In this document: piece after piece, positions 1 through 8,368 of the stretch
How the letters are laid out: each line of letters begins with the position of its first letter
How positions within the stretch are numbered: the stretch's first letter is position 1
Source: Labilithrix sp.
GTDB taxonomy: Bacteria; Myxococcota_A; Polyangia; Polyangiales; Polyangiaceae
DNA length: 36,505 nucleotides
Direction of reading: 5' to 3'
Assembly (NCBI GenBank): GCA_019637105.1
Contig: JAHBWF010000075.1
Coordinates: 1-36,505, forward strand
Program-made: the position numbers and the translations under genes
The notes under the pieces: model-generated
What the model was told of the DNA's origin: nothing
Seen by the model: only the letters and a program-made list of their open reading frames with translations
The model's database searches: none

Positions 1-2
1 CA

Positions 3-491
3 TCGGAAGGCGCGCGCGCGTGGCCCGCGCCTTCGCCGCCCTCGCCGGGGACGGACGTCTCGGCGGCCCTCGGCGCGCAGAGCTCGGCGGGCGCGACGTC
101 TCGCTCCACCGCTCCCGTGCTCTTCGCCGCGCTCGTCGTCCTCCTCGGCCTCGTCGCGGTGATGAAGCTGCGCGGGGCGTCGGCGCCGGCCTCCACGCGA
201 GCGGCGGGGCCGTCGGAGCCCGTCGTCGACCCCGCCCCCGCCGTCACGACCGCCGCGCCCGCCGTCACCGAGCCCGTCGCCGCGACGCCGGCCGGCGTCT
301 CGCCCGCGATCGTCGCGCCCTCGACCGCGACGACGACCGAGCCCGCGACGACCGCCGAGCCCGCCGCCGCCCGGCCCGGTCCCACAGCGACCGCGCGAAG
401 GACGACGCGCCCCGCCCAGGGCGGACGTCCCTCCGCGGCGAGCGCGCGACCGCCCGGCGCGAGCACGCCCTTGCCGGACGATCGCCAATGA
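3..491 (+). CDS. C-terminal part of a membrane protein, probably a Ser/Thr protein kinase (5' end outside window)
   Basis: The reading frame is open from the first bases and ends at TGA 489-491, so only the last 162 residues are present. They comprise a Ser/Pro/Ala-rich linker, one hydrophobic segment (VLFAALVVLLGLVAVMKL, encoded near 118-171) and a Pro/Ala/Thr-rich tail of about 100 residues. No catalytic domain is visible. A kinase identity is inferred from the layout usual in myxobacterial membrane-anchored kinases (cytoplasmic kinase, one helix, low-complexity tail) and from the helical-repeat protein that follows with an ATGA overlap (488-491), which implies translational coupling. Any other single-pass protein with a disordered tail would look the same. 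Confidence 0.55.
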   Translation, partial: SEGARAWPAPSPPSPGTDVSAALGAQSSAGATSRSTAPVLFAALVVLLGLVAVMKLRGASAPASTRAAGPSEPVVDPAPAVTTAAPAVTEPVAATPAGVSPAIVAPSTATTTEPATTAEPAAARPGPTATARRTTRPAQGGRPSAASARPPGASTPLPDDRQ

Positions 492-1423
492 AGCGTCACG
501 TGGTCCTCCTCGGCGCCGCGCTCGGCGCGCTCGGCGCCGCGTCTCCGGCGCGAGCGGCGGACGCGGAGGCGCAGGCGCTCTTCGACGAAGGCAAGCGCCT
601 GATGGCCCGCGGCGAGGTCGCCGCCGCGTGCGAACGCTTCGAGCGGAGCCAACGCGTCGAGCCCGCGGGCGGCACGCTCCTGCACCTCGCGAGCTGCCGC
701 GAGAGCGAGGGGAAGACCGCGACCGCGTGGACGCTCTTCAACGAGGCGCTCAGCGCCGCGCGCACGGCCGGGCGCAAGGATCGCGAGCAGGTCGCGAGCG
801 AGCACATCGCCGCGCTCGAGCGCCAGCTCGTGCGCCTCCGGATCGTCGTCCCGCCCGCCGCGCGCGTCGACGGGCTCACCGTCCACCGCGACGGCAAGGA
901 GGTCGACGCCGCCGGCTGGGACGTCGCCGTGCCCGTCGATCCGGGCCCCCACGAGATCGAGGGCCGCGCGCCCGGGCGTCGCGCGTGGAGCACGCGCGTC
1001 GAGGCGCGCGCCGGGGGCGAGACCGTCGAGGTCGCGATCCCGACGCTCGCGCCCGACGAGCCCGCCGACACGCCGGCGCCCCCGCCGTCCGAGCCCGACG
1101 CCGGCGACGCGCGACGGACGCTCGCCCTCGTCGCCGCCGGCGTGGGCGTCCTCGGCGTGGCGGTCGGGAGCTACGCGGGGCTCCGCGCGATGTCGCTGCG
1201 CGACGACGCGGATCGCTCGTGCGGAGGGCCGTCGCCTCTCCCGTGCCCGCGAGAAGGCGTCGACGCGGCGGACCGCGCGCGGACGTTCGGCGACGTCTCC
1301 ACCGTCGCGTTCGTCGTCGGCGCCGCCGGGCTCGTCGGCGGCGCCGTCTTGTGGTTCACCGCTCCCTCGCAGCGAGCGCTCGCGAGCTCGCTCCTCCGCG
1401 GGCGGCTCGACCTCTCCTTCTGA
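488..1423 (+). CDS. Exported TPR-like / PEGA-like envelope protein with two C-terminal membrane helices
   Basis: A 311-residue protein whose ATG overlaps the stop of the upstream gene (ATGA). Residues 1-23 form a signal peptide ending in ARA. Residues 24-115 are helical, with TPR-like spacing (EAQALFDEGKRLMARGEVAA, then SCRESEGKTATAWTLFNEAL). Residues 116-190 look like a small beta domain of PEGA type that lists charged and Pro/Gly turns. A Pro/Asp linker follows, then two hydrophobic helices at about 211-232 and 270-291, separated by a short loop with two cysteines (C245, C253). Proteins of this build often sit beside Ser/Thr kinase genes in myxobacteria; the partner role is inference. No enzymatic motif is seen. 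Confidence 0.8.
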   Translation: MKRHVVLLGAALGALGAASPARAADAEAQALFDEGKRLMARGEVAAACERFERSQRVEPAGGTLLHLASCRESEGKTATAWTLFNEALSAARTAGRKDREQVASEHIAALERQLVRLRIVVPPAARVDGLTVHRDGKEVDAAGWDVAVPVDPGPHEIEGRAPGRRAWSTRVEARAGGETVEVAIPTLAPDEPADTPAPPPSEPDAGDARRTLALVAAGVGVLGVAVGSYAGLRAMSLRDDADRSCGGPSPLPCPREGVDAADRARTFGDVSTVAFVVGAAGLVGGAVLWFTAPSQRALASSLLRGRLDLSF

Positions 1424-1472
1424 AGCCGGCGCCCGGCCTCCACGCGGGCGGGCCGCGCCGCGGCGGTTGGGG

Positions 1473-1478
1473 TATGGT
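1473..1478 (+). promoter_or_regulatory. Candidate -10 element TATGGT for a leaderless transcript
   Basis: TATGGT lies 7 nt before the ATG at 1486, which puts the expected transcription start at or next to the start codon. It includes the upstream ATG at 1474, so that ATG is more likely part of the promoter than a start codon. No convincing -35 is seen. Confidence 0.45.
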
Positions 1479-1485
1479 CGGGGCC

Positions 1486-2832
1486 ATGCGGGGCGCCGGT
1501 CCCTCGACCCGGGCGAGGCCATCGAGAGGAGCGCGCGGCGCGCGGCCGGGGTGGCCGCCCCGCGCGGTGCTCCTCGCTCAGCTCGCGGCCGCGCTCGCGG
1601 GGGTCCTCCTCCTCCGGCTGAAGTGGGGCGCCGTCCGCGACGCCGTCACCGCGATCGATCACGGCGACGTGCTCTTCGCCGACTTCGTCAACCACTACTA
1701 CCCGATGGTCCACGGCTCGCTCCGGCAGGGCGCGCCGCCCGGCGGCTTCTTCTACCCCGCCGCGTTCGCGGCCCTGCTCGCCCCGATCGGGCAGCTCCCG
1801 CTCGGCGGCGCCACGATCGCGTGGGCGATCGTCGAGCTCGGGTGCCTGGCCTGGGCGGCGACGCGGCTCGTCCGCGAGGCGGCGCCGGACCGCCCGCTGC
1901 TCGCCGTGCTCGGCGCCGCGCTCACCGTGACGAGCGTCCCCGTCCTCCACAACCTCAAGTGGGGACAGGTCTCGATCGTCATCCTGGCGGCCGCCGCCGG
2001 CGCGTTCGTCGCGCACGCGCGCCACAAACGCGCGCTCGCGGCGGGTCTCCTCGGGATCGCCGCGGGCATCAAGGGCTACCCGATCGTGTTCGTCGCGTGG
2101 TTCGTCGCGAAGGGCGACTACCGCTTCGTGCTGCGCACGGGCGTCGCTTGCGCCGTCACGCTGGTCCTGCTCCCCGCGTTGGTGATGGGACCGAGCCACG
2201 CGCTCTTCGTCCAGCGCGTCTCGACCGGCTCGATGCTGGGCGCGGCCGACGGCGTGCTCCGCGACTTCAACTCGCAGTACGCGCCGGCGGTGCTCAGCCG
2301 CTTCTACGCGGGCGGGTGGGACGCGGCTCCGCCCGAGGCGCTCGCCTGGGCGAAGCTCGGCTCGCTCGCCGCCGTCGGCGCCGTGGCGCTCCTCGTCGTG
2401 GTCGCGGCGCGCTCGAGCTCCCCCCGCATCGCCGCGCGCCGCGATCTGCTCGGCTTCGTGCTCATCGCGTGCACGGTCCCGTTCTGGCTGCGCACGAGCT
2501 GGTCGCACTACTTCGTCCACCTGCCGGTCGCGCAGGTGCTGCTCGCCAGCGCGTTCGCGCGCGAGGCCCGCCCGCGCGCGGCGCTCGCGCTCGCCCTCCT
2601 CGTGGCGCCGTCGGTCTACCTCTCGAGCGTCCTCGGCCTCTTCGCGACCGCCGGCTGGTGGTACTACGCGAACGCCGGGAGCCTCTTCTTCGCGAACGCG
2701 CTCGTGCTCCTCGCCTGCGCGGCGTTCGTCGTCGACGCGCACGTCCGCGAAGGCGCGTCGCTCGTGAGCGCGGCCGTGGCCTCGGCGCGCGCGTGGACGA
2801 GCGACCGGCGCCGCGGTCGCGCGCGCGCGTGA
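1486..2832 (+). CDS. GT87-like (DUF2029) polyprenyl-phosphate-dependent glycosyltransferase
   Basis: A 448-residue polytopic membrane protein with roughly nine or ten hydrophobic helices. Family features of GT-C fold GT87 mannosyltransferase-like proteins are visible in order: an acidic/aromatic loop after the first helix (DFVNHYYPMVHG), a FFYPAAFAALLAPIGQLP segment matching the family's YPP...P..LP pattern, HNLKWGQVS, and IAAGIKGYPIVF. Such enzymes move a sugar from a polyprenyl-phosphate carrier to an acceptor on the outer side of the inner membrane; donor and acceptor cannot be read here. The start at 1486 was chosen because 1474-1476 is inside a -10-like hexamer. The N-terminal 25 residues are Arg/Pro-rich and probably cytoplasmic. 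The gene is alone, with a convergent neighbour 10 bp downstream. Confidence 0.85.
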   Translation: MRGAGPSTRARPSRGARGARPGWPPRAVLLAQLAAALAGVLLLRLKWGAVRDAVTAIDHGDVLFADFVNHYYPMVHGSLRQGAPPGGFFYPAAFAALLAPIGQLPLGGATIAWAIVELGCLAWAATRLVREAAPDRPLLAVLGAALTVTSVPVLHNLKWGQVSIVILAAAAGAFVAHARHKRALAAGLLGIAAGIKGYPIVFVAWFVAKGDYRFVLRTGVACAVTLVLLPALVMGPSHALFVQRVSTGSMLGAADGVLRDFNSQYAPAVLSRFYAGGWDAAPPEALAWAKLGSLAAVGAVALLVVVAARSSSPRIAARRDLLGFVLIACTVPFWLRTSWSHYFVHLPVAQVLLASAFAREARPRAALALALLVAPSVYLSSVLGLFATAGWWYYANAGSLFFANALVLLACAAFVVDAHVREGASLVSAAVASARAWTSDRRRGRARA

Positions 2833-2842
2833 CGGGTCGCCC

Positions 2843-3082
2843 TCAGGCGAAGCGGAGGAGGACCACGGCGGCGACGAGCCAGGCGATCGCCGTCGCGAGG
2901 AGCAGCGCGACCAGCGTGACGGTCAACGCGACGTCCGCGCGGTAGGCCCGAAAGGCCCCACCGCGGCGGCTTTGCGCCTCCGACGCGGCCCAGCCCTCGT
3001 TGATGCGCGCGAACCCGACGCCGGCGGCGAACGCGACGACGAGCGCGGCGAGGAACGGGAGCCAGGCGAGGACCGGGTGCAT
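2843..3082 (-). CDS. Small two-helix membrane protein
   Basis: A 79-residue protein that begins MHPVLAWLPFLAALVVAFAAG. It has one helix at about 3-24, a polar middle (GFARINEGWAASEAQSRRGG) and a second helix at about 51-76. This pattern and the plausible hydrophobic periods support a real gene, although no family is recognised. It lies downstream of rpsG on the same strand, 207 bp away, behind a strong hairpin, so co-transcription with the ribosomal genes is not expected. A short convergent spacing of 10 bp separates it from the glycosyltransferase gene. Confidence 0.7.
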   Translation of the reverse strand: MHPVLAWLPFLAALVVAFAAGVGFARINEGWAASEAQSRRGGAFRAYRADVALTVTLVALLLATAIAWLVAAVVLLRFA

Positions 3083-3167
3083 CGCCCCGAGCGAAGCAAC
3101 GCGGATGCCCGCCCGCGGCGCCTCATCGCGCGGCCCGCGTGTTCGGCGGCCCCGCGGCGAGCTCGTC

Positions 3168-3235
3168 CGCGCGCCGGCGGCCCACGCGCGACCGGTCGAC
3201 GAGCGGCGACGCGCGCGCCGGCGGCCCACGCGCGA
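3168..3235. repeat. Pair of identical 24-bp direct repeats
   Basis: Bases 3168-3191 and 3212-3235 are identical (each begins CGCGCGCCGGCGGCCC), start-to-start distance 44 bp. They lie in the gap between rpsG and the small membrane protein gene and end directly before the rpsG terminator-like hairpin. No function is evident. Confidence 0.85.
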
Positions 3236-3265
3236 ACGCCCGCGGTCCGGGAGGACCACGGGCGT
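3236..3265 (-). terminator. Strong hairpin after rpsG, likely transcription terminator
   Basis: Arms 3236-3248 and 3253-3265 pair over 12 of 13 positions (one C/A mismatch) around a GGGA loop, 24 bp downstream of the rpsG stop. There is no U-tract, so termination at this stem is inferred from position and strength. Confidence 0.6.
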
Positions 3266-3289
3266 CTCGTCACGCAGGCGCCGGAGGGC

Positions 3290-3760
3290 TTACCAGCGGT
3301 AGTGCGCGAAGGCCTTGTTCGCCTCCGCCATCTTGTGCGTGTCGTCCTTCTTCTTGACCGCGTTGCCACGGCCCTGCGCCGCGTCGACGAACTCGGCCGC
3401 GAGGCGCTCGCGCATCGTCTTCTCGCCGCGATCGCGGGCGTAGGTCACGATCCAGCGCATCGCGAGCGCGACGCGGCGCTCCGGCCGGACCTCGACCGGG
3501 ACCTGGTAGGTGGCGCCGCCGACGCGACGGCTCTTCACCTCGAGCTTCGGCTTGACGTTGTCGAGCGCCTTGCGGAACACCTCGACCGGGTCCTCCTTGA
3601 AGCGCTCGCCGATGACGTCGAACGCGCCGTAGAGGATGCCCTCCGCGACCGCCTTCTTGCCGTCGAACATCAGCGTGTTCGTGAACTTCGAGACGAGCTT
3701 GTCCTTGTACTTCGGGTCCGGAATGATGCGGCGCTTCGGGACTTCTCTACGTCGGGGCAT
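3290..3760 (-). CDS. rpsG: 30S ribosomal protein S7
   Basis: A 156-residue protein of normal bacterial S7 length. It shows the basic N-terminus [10 protein letters not shown], then [40 protein letters not shown] and the C-terminal [14 protein letters not shown], all hallmark S7 segments. S7 binds the 3' major domain of 16S rRNA and starts assembly of the 30S head. It begins 35 bp after rpsL on the same strand, with a purine-rich ribosome-binding site (GAAAGAG) before its ATG, so both are read from the promoter at 4266-4293. In most bacteria fusA and tuf follow; here a stem-loop and an unrelated small gene follow instead. Confidence 0.98.
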   Translation of the reverse strand: MPRRREVPKRRIIPDPKYKDKLVSKFTNTLMFDGKKAVAEGILYGAFDVIGERFKEDPVEVFRKALDNVKPKLEVKSRRVGGATYQVPVEVRPERRVALAMRWIVTYARDRGEKTMRERLAAEFVDAAQGRGNAVKKKDDTHKMAEANKAFAHYRW

Positions 3761-3795
3761 AACGGTCTCTTTCTACGCGGTGACGGAAAGCTCGA

Positions 3796-4194
3796 TCAGG
3801 CCTTCGGGCGCTTGACGCCGTACTTGGAGCGCTTGCGGTTGCGGTTCGCCTTGTTGGTCGACGACGGGCCGATCGCGCCGGAGGCGTCGAGCGTCCCGCG
3901 GACGACGTGGTAGCGGACGCCCGGGAGGTCCTTCACGCGGCCGCCACGGATGAGGACGACCGAGTGCTCCTGGAGGTTGTGCCCCTCGCCCGGAATGTAC
4001 GAGGTGACTTCCATGCCGTTCGTGAGGCGGACACGGCAGACCTTCCGGAGCGCCGAGTTCGGCTTCTTCGGGGTCGTGGTGTAGACGCGGACACAAACTC
4101 CACGCTTTTGCGGACAGCTCTTGAGAGCGGGCGACGCGGTCTTCACGCGCGCAGCCAGACGCCCGTGGTTGATGAGCTGATTGATCGTCGGCAT
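3796..4194 (-). CDS. rpsL: 30S ribosomal protein S12
   Basis: A 132-residue S12, with the invariant core [35 protein letters not shown] and [18 protein letters not shown]. Both lysines whose substitution usually causes streptomycin resistance (in TTPKKPN and GRVKDLP) are the wild-type residues, which predicts sensitivity at this target. The protein is about 8 residues longer than Escherichia coli S12. The extra length sits between LDASGA and the C-terminal [11 protein letters not shown], in the stretch [15 protein letters not shown]12 sits at the decoding centre. It is the first gene of a two-gene unit with rpsG. The start MPTINQLI matches the family N-terminus. Confidence 0.98.
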   Translation of the reverse strand: MPTINQLINHGRLAARVKTASPALKSCPQKRGVCVRVYTTTPKKPNSALRKVCRVRLTNGMEVTSYIPGEGHNLQEHSVVLIRGGRVKDLPGVRYHVVRGTLDASGAIGPSSTNKANRNRKRSKYGVKRPKA

Positions 4195-4265
4195 CGGAAG
4201 GAAATCCTGCGGAGATTCTGGCCTCTGGCGCGCCCAATGCACGAGAGGGCCTTCGGGGAGCGCGC

Positions 4266-4293
4266 ACTCTAGTCGCGGCCTCTTTCCTGTCAA
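4266..4293 (-). promoter_or_regulatory. Promoter of rpsL-rpsG (TTGACA - 16 bp - TAGAGT)
   Basis: On the minus strand a perfect -35 TTGACA (4288-4293) is followed after 16 bp by TAGAGT (4266-4271), a good -10. The expected transcription start is near 4259, giving a leader of about 65 nt before the rpsL ATG at 4194. This is the best consensus promoter I see in the window, as suits a ribosomal protein unit. Confidence 0.8.
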
Positions 4294-4418
4294 GGCTTTA
4301 GGCCGGGCTGACCGGGACGCGCGAGAATAACCCGCCTCCGGCCGCCCGGAAACGCCACGTCGCGCTCCGCGGCGGCCGTCGACCCGCGCCTCGCCCGCGC
4401 GGCGCGCCCCGTGGCGGG

Positions 4419-5618
4419 TCACGGCTCCGTCCGGACGCCGGCCGGGATCCGGCAGCCCAGCGTCGCGGGGCTCCACGCGAGCCCGCGGCACACCCACGTC
4501 TTCATCGTCCCGCGCTCGTCGGGCGCGCACCTCCAGCTCTCGGCGTTCAGGTCGGTGCACGCCCCCGGCGCCGGGACGGCCGCGTCGCCGGTCCCGGTCG
4601 CGCCGGAGAACGCGAGGAGCGCGCCGCTCGCGCCCGGGCCCGTGTCGAGCAAGGTCGCGAGCGAGCCGCCCATCTCGGCGCGCCAGAGGAGGCGCGGCCC
4701 TCCGCCGTGGTCCGTCGCGATGTACGGCGAGCCGCGCTCGCTCGGGCCGAGGGTCGCCTGCGTCTTGATCGCGTGCCCGCTGTCGACGACGACCGCGCGG
4801 TAGAGCCGGCTCTGCTCCGCGGCGCCCCCGACCCACCGGACGAAGCGGACGTCGACGACGCTGCCGATGTCGACGTCCGAGAGCGCCGCGAGCGCGTCGA
4901 TGCACGGGATCTCGGGATCGCTCGTGCAGTCCGCGAGCGCCTGCTCCATCCGCCACGGCTGCCGGACGATCCGGTAGACGAAGTTCGTGGCCATGATGTC
5001 GCTCGTGGCGCTCGGCGTCTGGTACCGCGTCAGCGCCGCCGGGACGAAGTCGCGCGCGTTGACGAGCTCGTAGGCCGCGCTCGTGCCGTCGCGCAGGAGG
5101 TCGGGCGACAGCTCGGAGAAGATCGCGAGGTTCGTCCGCGTGTCCGAGCGCGTGAACCTGGGCGTGTCCGGGCGCAGCGAGATCCACGACTTGATCGCGT
5201 CCACGCTCGCCGTGCGCGGGAGGACGGGCAAGCGCACGGTGTCGATGAGCGTCTGCATCTCCGGCGCGGGCGTCCAGCCGAACCCCTCCGCCGACGCCGG
5301 GCGCGCGGGGCGGAAGAAGTCGTCGTAGATCTGCTTCGCCTTCCGGAGCGAGGGGGCGCCGGAGTGCGTCGAGAGCGTGCACGCCGGCGGCGGGCGGTCG
5401 GCGCAGCCTCCGTCGTAGAAGTCGTCCACCCCGGGCGGCAGGTGCGGGAGCGACGGCACGCGCCGCGCGGAGGTCTGCGCGCTCTCGGAGACGTCCGTGG
5501 GCTCGCCTCCGTCGGCGCTGCATCCGCTCGCCGAGGCCGCGAGGGCGATCGTCGCGGAGACGAGCCCCGTCGTCGCGAGGGTCCTGGTCAACGTGGCGAG
5601 GGTGCGTGTCGTCGTCAT
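4419..5618 (-). CDS. Predicted lipoprotein of unknown function
   Basis: A 399-residue protein with a long N-terminal signal ([13 protein letters not shown], then a hydrophobic stretch) ending in a lipobox-like ASASGC with C33 as lipidation site. The rest looks globular, mixed alpha/beta. Cysteine pairs occur early ([11 protein letters not shown]) and near the end ([26 protein letters not shown]), suggesting disulfides in an exported protein. I recognise no family or catalytic motif. An upstream GGCAGG close to the ATG may serve as ribosome-binding site. It lies upstream of rpsL on the same strand but 224 bp away, with the rpsL promoter between, so it is probably its own unit. Confidence 0.75.
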   Translation of the reverse strand: MTTTRTLATLTRTLATTGLVSATIALAASASGCSADGGEPTDVSESAQTSARRVPSLPHLPPGVDDFYDGGCADRPPPACTLSTHSGAPSLRKAKQIYDDFFRPARPASAEGFGWTPAPEMQTLIDTVRLPVLPRTASVDAIKSWISLRPDTPRFTRSDTRTNLAIFSELSPDLLRDGTSAAYELVNARDFVPAALTRYQTPSATSDIMATNFVYRIVRQPWRMEQALADCTSDPEIPCIDALAALSDVDIGSVVDVRFVRWVGGAAEQSRLYRAVVVDSGHAIKTQATLGPSERGSPYIATDHGGGPRLLWRAEMGGSLATLLDTGPGASGALLAFSGATGTGDAAVPAPGACTDLNAESWRCAPDERGTMKTWVCRGLAWSPATLGCRIPAGVRTEP

Positions 5619-6017
5619 GCCTGCCGTACAGCAACCCACATGCCTCGCGCCGACACCGTCCTGCGCATGGAAAGGAGCGTCGAAACCGTCTCCGGGCGCG
5701 CGCTCGGCGGTGTCGACGCGCGTCCACGAAGGATCCGCCGCGCCCGCGCGAGAGCACCTCTCCCGAGTCGTCGCAGGGGCCTCGACCTCCACACCGAGCC
5801 TCCTCCCGCGGACGGTCCTCCTCCTCGTCGGAGGAGACGTGAGCGCCTCGGCGACAGCGCCGGCGGCGCGGGACACGGGTACGCGCGACGACTCCAGCGC
5901 CCCCGGAGAGGACGTGCGTCCACAGTCGATCCGGGGTCCGGCGCGACCTTCGACGGCAACTCCTCGAAAGAGCGCGGCGCCCGGACGGCATACGGCGTGC
6001 TGTTTCGTCCACCCAGG
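5619..6017. other. 399-bp divergent intergenic region without a recognisable gene
   Basis: This lies between two lipoprotein genes read away from each other, so it should hold both promoters. Open frames through it encode only Arg/Ser/Pro-rich sequence typical of translated GC-rich spacer. One small inverted repeat (5818-5824 with 5830-5836, CTCCTCC/GGAGGAG) is visible; I see no consensus promoter. Confidence 0.6.
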
Positions 6018-6608
6018 ATGGAGAGGGACATCGTCAGGGGAAAGGCGCTGCTCGGCCTCGCCGCGCTCGGCCTCGCCGTGGGCTGCGGGGCGGCCGACGA
6101 CGCGGAGGCCGAGCCGTCGAACGCGCACGCCGCGGAGGTGGGCGTGAGGAGCCGGACCGTGGCGTGCCCGGAGGGAGGCGCCGCCGGCGGCGTCTCGCTC
6201 TCGATCCGGTACGGCTTCACCGAGACCGTGACGATCGTCTCGCCGCAGCCGCTCGCGCCCGACGCGGTGCTCCCCATCCTCGTCCAGCCGTCGGAGATCG
6301 AGCTCGGCGAGGATCTCCCCGGCCGCGGCTACTACCTCGACTACCAGGTGACGCCGCTCTCGAGGGATCGACGGGGCGCGGCCTTCGAGGGAGACGCGCC
6401 CGGGTACGTCGCCGGCGACGACTACGTCTCCCGGCCCTCGTTCTCGACGCGGATCTCGGACGCGACGCCGATCGACCTGCCCGAGCGGGTGCACGGCATC
6501 GATCCCGACGGCTTCGTGATCCGCGTCTCGTACGGACACGCCACCGGCGAGATCGCCGCGCCGCCGCCGCCCGCCAACGTGACGTTGGCCTTCGCGTGCC
6601 GGCTGTAG
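6018..6608 (+). CDS. Small predicted lipoprotein of unknown function
   Basis: A 196-residue protein. Residues 1-22 form a lipoprotein signal ([13 protein letters not shown], lipidation at C23). The mature part looks like an all-beta domain: alternating hydrophobic strands ([51 protein letters not shown]), one cysteine near the start of the mature chain (TVACPEGG) and one at the extreme C-terminus (FACRL), which could form a disulfide. No family is recognised. It precedes another lipoprotein gene on the same strand by 83 bp, so the two may be co-transcribed. Confidence 0.75.
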   Translation: MERDIVRGKALLGLAALGLAVGCGAADDAEAEPSNAHAAEVGVRSRTVACPEGGAAGGVSLSIRYGFTETVTIVSPQPLAPDAVLPILVQPSEIELGEDLPGRGYYLDYQVTPLSRDRRGAAFEGDAPGYVAGDDYVSRPSFSTRISDATPIDLPERVHGIDPDGFVIRVSYGHATGEIAAPPPPANVTLAFACRL

Positions 6609-6691
6609 ACGTCTCACGGCGCGGGAGCCGTGGCCCGGGCGCTCGTCGGCGCGAAGTCTCTCGGAGTCTCAGAGGAAGGTGGAGGAGAGGG

Positions 6692-8353
6692 ATGCGGTAC
6701 GGAATCGTCTGCGGAATCTTGACCGTCGCGACAGGGCTCTCGATCGCCGCGTGTGAGTCGGAGGCCTCGGCGCCGCCGCCGTTCGATCTCGCCGCGCCGA
6801 GATCCAAGCAGGAGGTCGAGCTGCAGCCGAACGCCGTCCAGCTCGACGCGGCGGAGTCCGAGGACGTGCGCGTCCTGCCCGACGTCCTCGTCTTCCCGGT
6901 GAAGGGTCACGAGCGCGTGCTCGCGCGCCTCGATCGCGACGTGGTGCTCGTCGGCCTGCCGAGCACCACCAAGCCGGAGCAGAACGAGAACGGCTTCTTG
7001 CGCCGCGTCGTGACGTTCGCCTGGTCGAAGGACGAGACCGAGGTCGTCGTGCAGACGGTGCCGGCGACGCTCGCCGACGTCGTCGCGCGCGGTCGGCTGG
7101 TCATGAACTTCACCCAGCCCGACGCGCCGGCGCCGTCCTCGGACCTCCGGCCCAAGAACGAGCCCCAGGGCGGCTGGACGCTCTCCGGGACGATCCCCAC
7201 CGTGGGCCTCGACATCCCGATCGACATCCCGGACTCCAACATCTCCGGCGAGGCGAGGATCCGGTTCGGCGGCTCGTTCTCGGTCGAGCCGCAGGTCTGG
7301 GCGGACGCGCGCTACCGCGACACCGGCGACCGCACCGATCTCATCAACTGCTTCCAGCCGCGCCCCGCGTGCGCGCAGACGGGCGACCTCGCGCCGCTCG
7401 ACTACTGCCGCGAGGAGTCGTACTGGAACATCTTCAACATCGGCGGCGAGCAGTTCACCCGCTTCGGGATGTGGTGCGCGGAAGGCAAGGAGCCCGGCCA
7501 GGGCCCTGCCGGGCGCCTCTTCTGCGACGGCCACGGCAACGGCTGCATCGAGCAATGCGGAGACCGCTACGGCGCGGGCTCGACCTGCGTGGCGCAACCC
7601 GCGGGCACCGACGATCAGTGCCTCGAGATCCCCGGCACCGAGATCCCGCGCACCTGCCGCAACCGCAGCGAGCTCACCCGCCTCGAGCTCGGCGCCGGCC
7701 TCGACATCAACGTCACCGTCGACCTCTCGGCGTCGATCGAGTCCAAGGTGAGCGACAAACTCGCCTACAACCAGATCCCGGGGAACCCGGGCGTCGGCTC
7801 CGTCCAGGTCGTCGCGCCGATCTCGCGGAACTTCATCCTCCCCGGCGCCGTCCCGATCCCGGTCGAGGTCCGCGGCGAGGCGGTGTCCGTCTGCAGCGTG
7901 TCGGTGTTCGGCAAGCTCGAGGCGGCCGCGCAGCTCAACTTCCACATCAACCCGCGCTTCGGCATCGTCTACGAGGAGGGCGAGTTCTCTCCGCTCCCCT
8001 TCGTGGCGCCGGAGACGAACCTCGACGTCCAGGTCACCGCCGCGGCGGGCGCGCGCATCAAGTGCTTCCCGCTCCAGCCGAAGCTCACGATCTTCCTCTT
8101 CGACGGGCGCATCCTCGGCGTCGGCCCCTTCGTGAAGGGCGGCTACTACAAGGAGATGTCCGCGGTCATGGAGACGGACGACTCCTGCGCGGTGCGCTTC
8201 TCGCACAAGGACGGCATCGAGGCGACCATCGGCGGCGAGATGTCGATCTTCGGCATCGACGTCACTCCCCCCGTCGTGAAGCGGGGGATCACGCTCGGCA
8301 CGAACTGGCCGTCGATGCCCTCGACCTGCTGGCCCCGCCCGCCGGAGCCGTGA
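6692..8353 (+). CDS. Large predicted lipoprotein with a Cys-rich middle, unknown function
   Basis: A 553-residue protein with a purine-rich ribosome-binding region (GGAGGAGAGGG) directly before the ATG and a lipoprotein signal ending SIAAC (C21). The middle (about residues 220-335) is rich in cysteines (CFQPRPAC, CREESYW, MWCAEGK, FCDGHGNGCIEQCGDR, STC, CLEIPG, TCRN), as in disulfide-stabilised extracellular domains. The flanking parts are beta-rich (LGAGLDINVTVDLSASIESK; QLNFHINPRFG). It resembles uncharacterised surface proteins of myxobacteria in general build, but I cannot name a family. It ends 15 bp from the convergent uppP stop. Confidence 0.75.
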   Translation: MRYGIVCGILTVATGLSIAACESEASAPPPFDLAAPRSKQEVELQPNAVQLDAAESEDVRVLPDVLVFPVKGHERVLARLDRDVVLVGLPSTTKPEQNENGFLRRVVTFAWSKDETEVVVQTVPATLADVVARGRLVMNFTQPDAPAPSSDLRPKNEPQGGWTLSGTIPTVGLDIPIDIPDSNISGEARIRFGGSFSVEPQVWADARYRDTGDRTDLINCFQPRPACAQTGDLAPLDYCREESYWNIFNIGGEQFTRFGMWCAEGKEPGQGPAGRLFCDGHGNGCIEQCGDRYGAGSTCVAQPAGTDDQCLEIPGTEIPRTCRNRSELTRLELGAGLDINVTVDLSASIESKVSDKLAYNQIPGNPGVGSVQVVAPISRNFILPGAVPIPVEVRGEAVSVCSVSVFGKLEAAAQLNFHINPRFGIVYEEGEFSPLPFVAPETNLDVQVTAAAGARIKCFPLQPKLTIFLFDGRILGVGPFVKGGYYKEMSAVMETDDSCAVRFSHKDGIEATIGGEMSIFGIDVTPPVVKRGITLGTNWPSMPSTCWPRPPEP

Positions 8354-8368
8354 CGCGCGGCCCGCGAC

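Noticed and set aside
1474-1485. Upstream ATG for the GT87 gene
   Set aside because: It lies within TATGGT, which fits a -10; the next ATG at 1486 fits a leaderless start.
1171-2742. Long open frame antisense to the GT87 gene (and similar long frames opposite most genes)
   Set aside because: GC-rich third positions leave antisense frames open; products are Arg/Glu/Asp-rich with no domain, signal or membrane pattern.
5818-5836. CTCCTCC/GGAGGAG hairpin
   Set aside because: It is inside a divergent spacer, short, and made of simple CTC/GAG repeats; not enough to call a regulator site.
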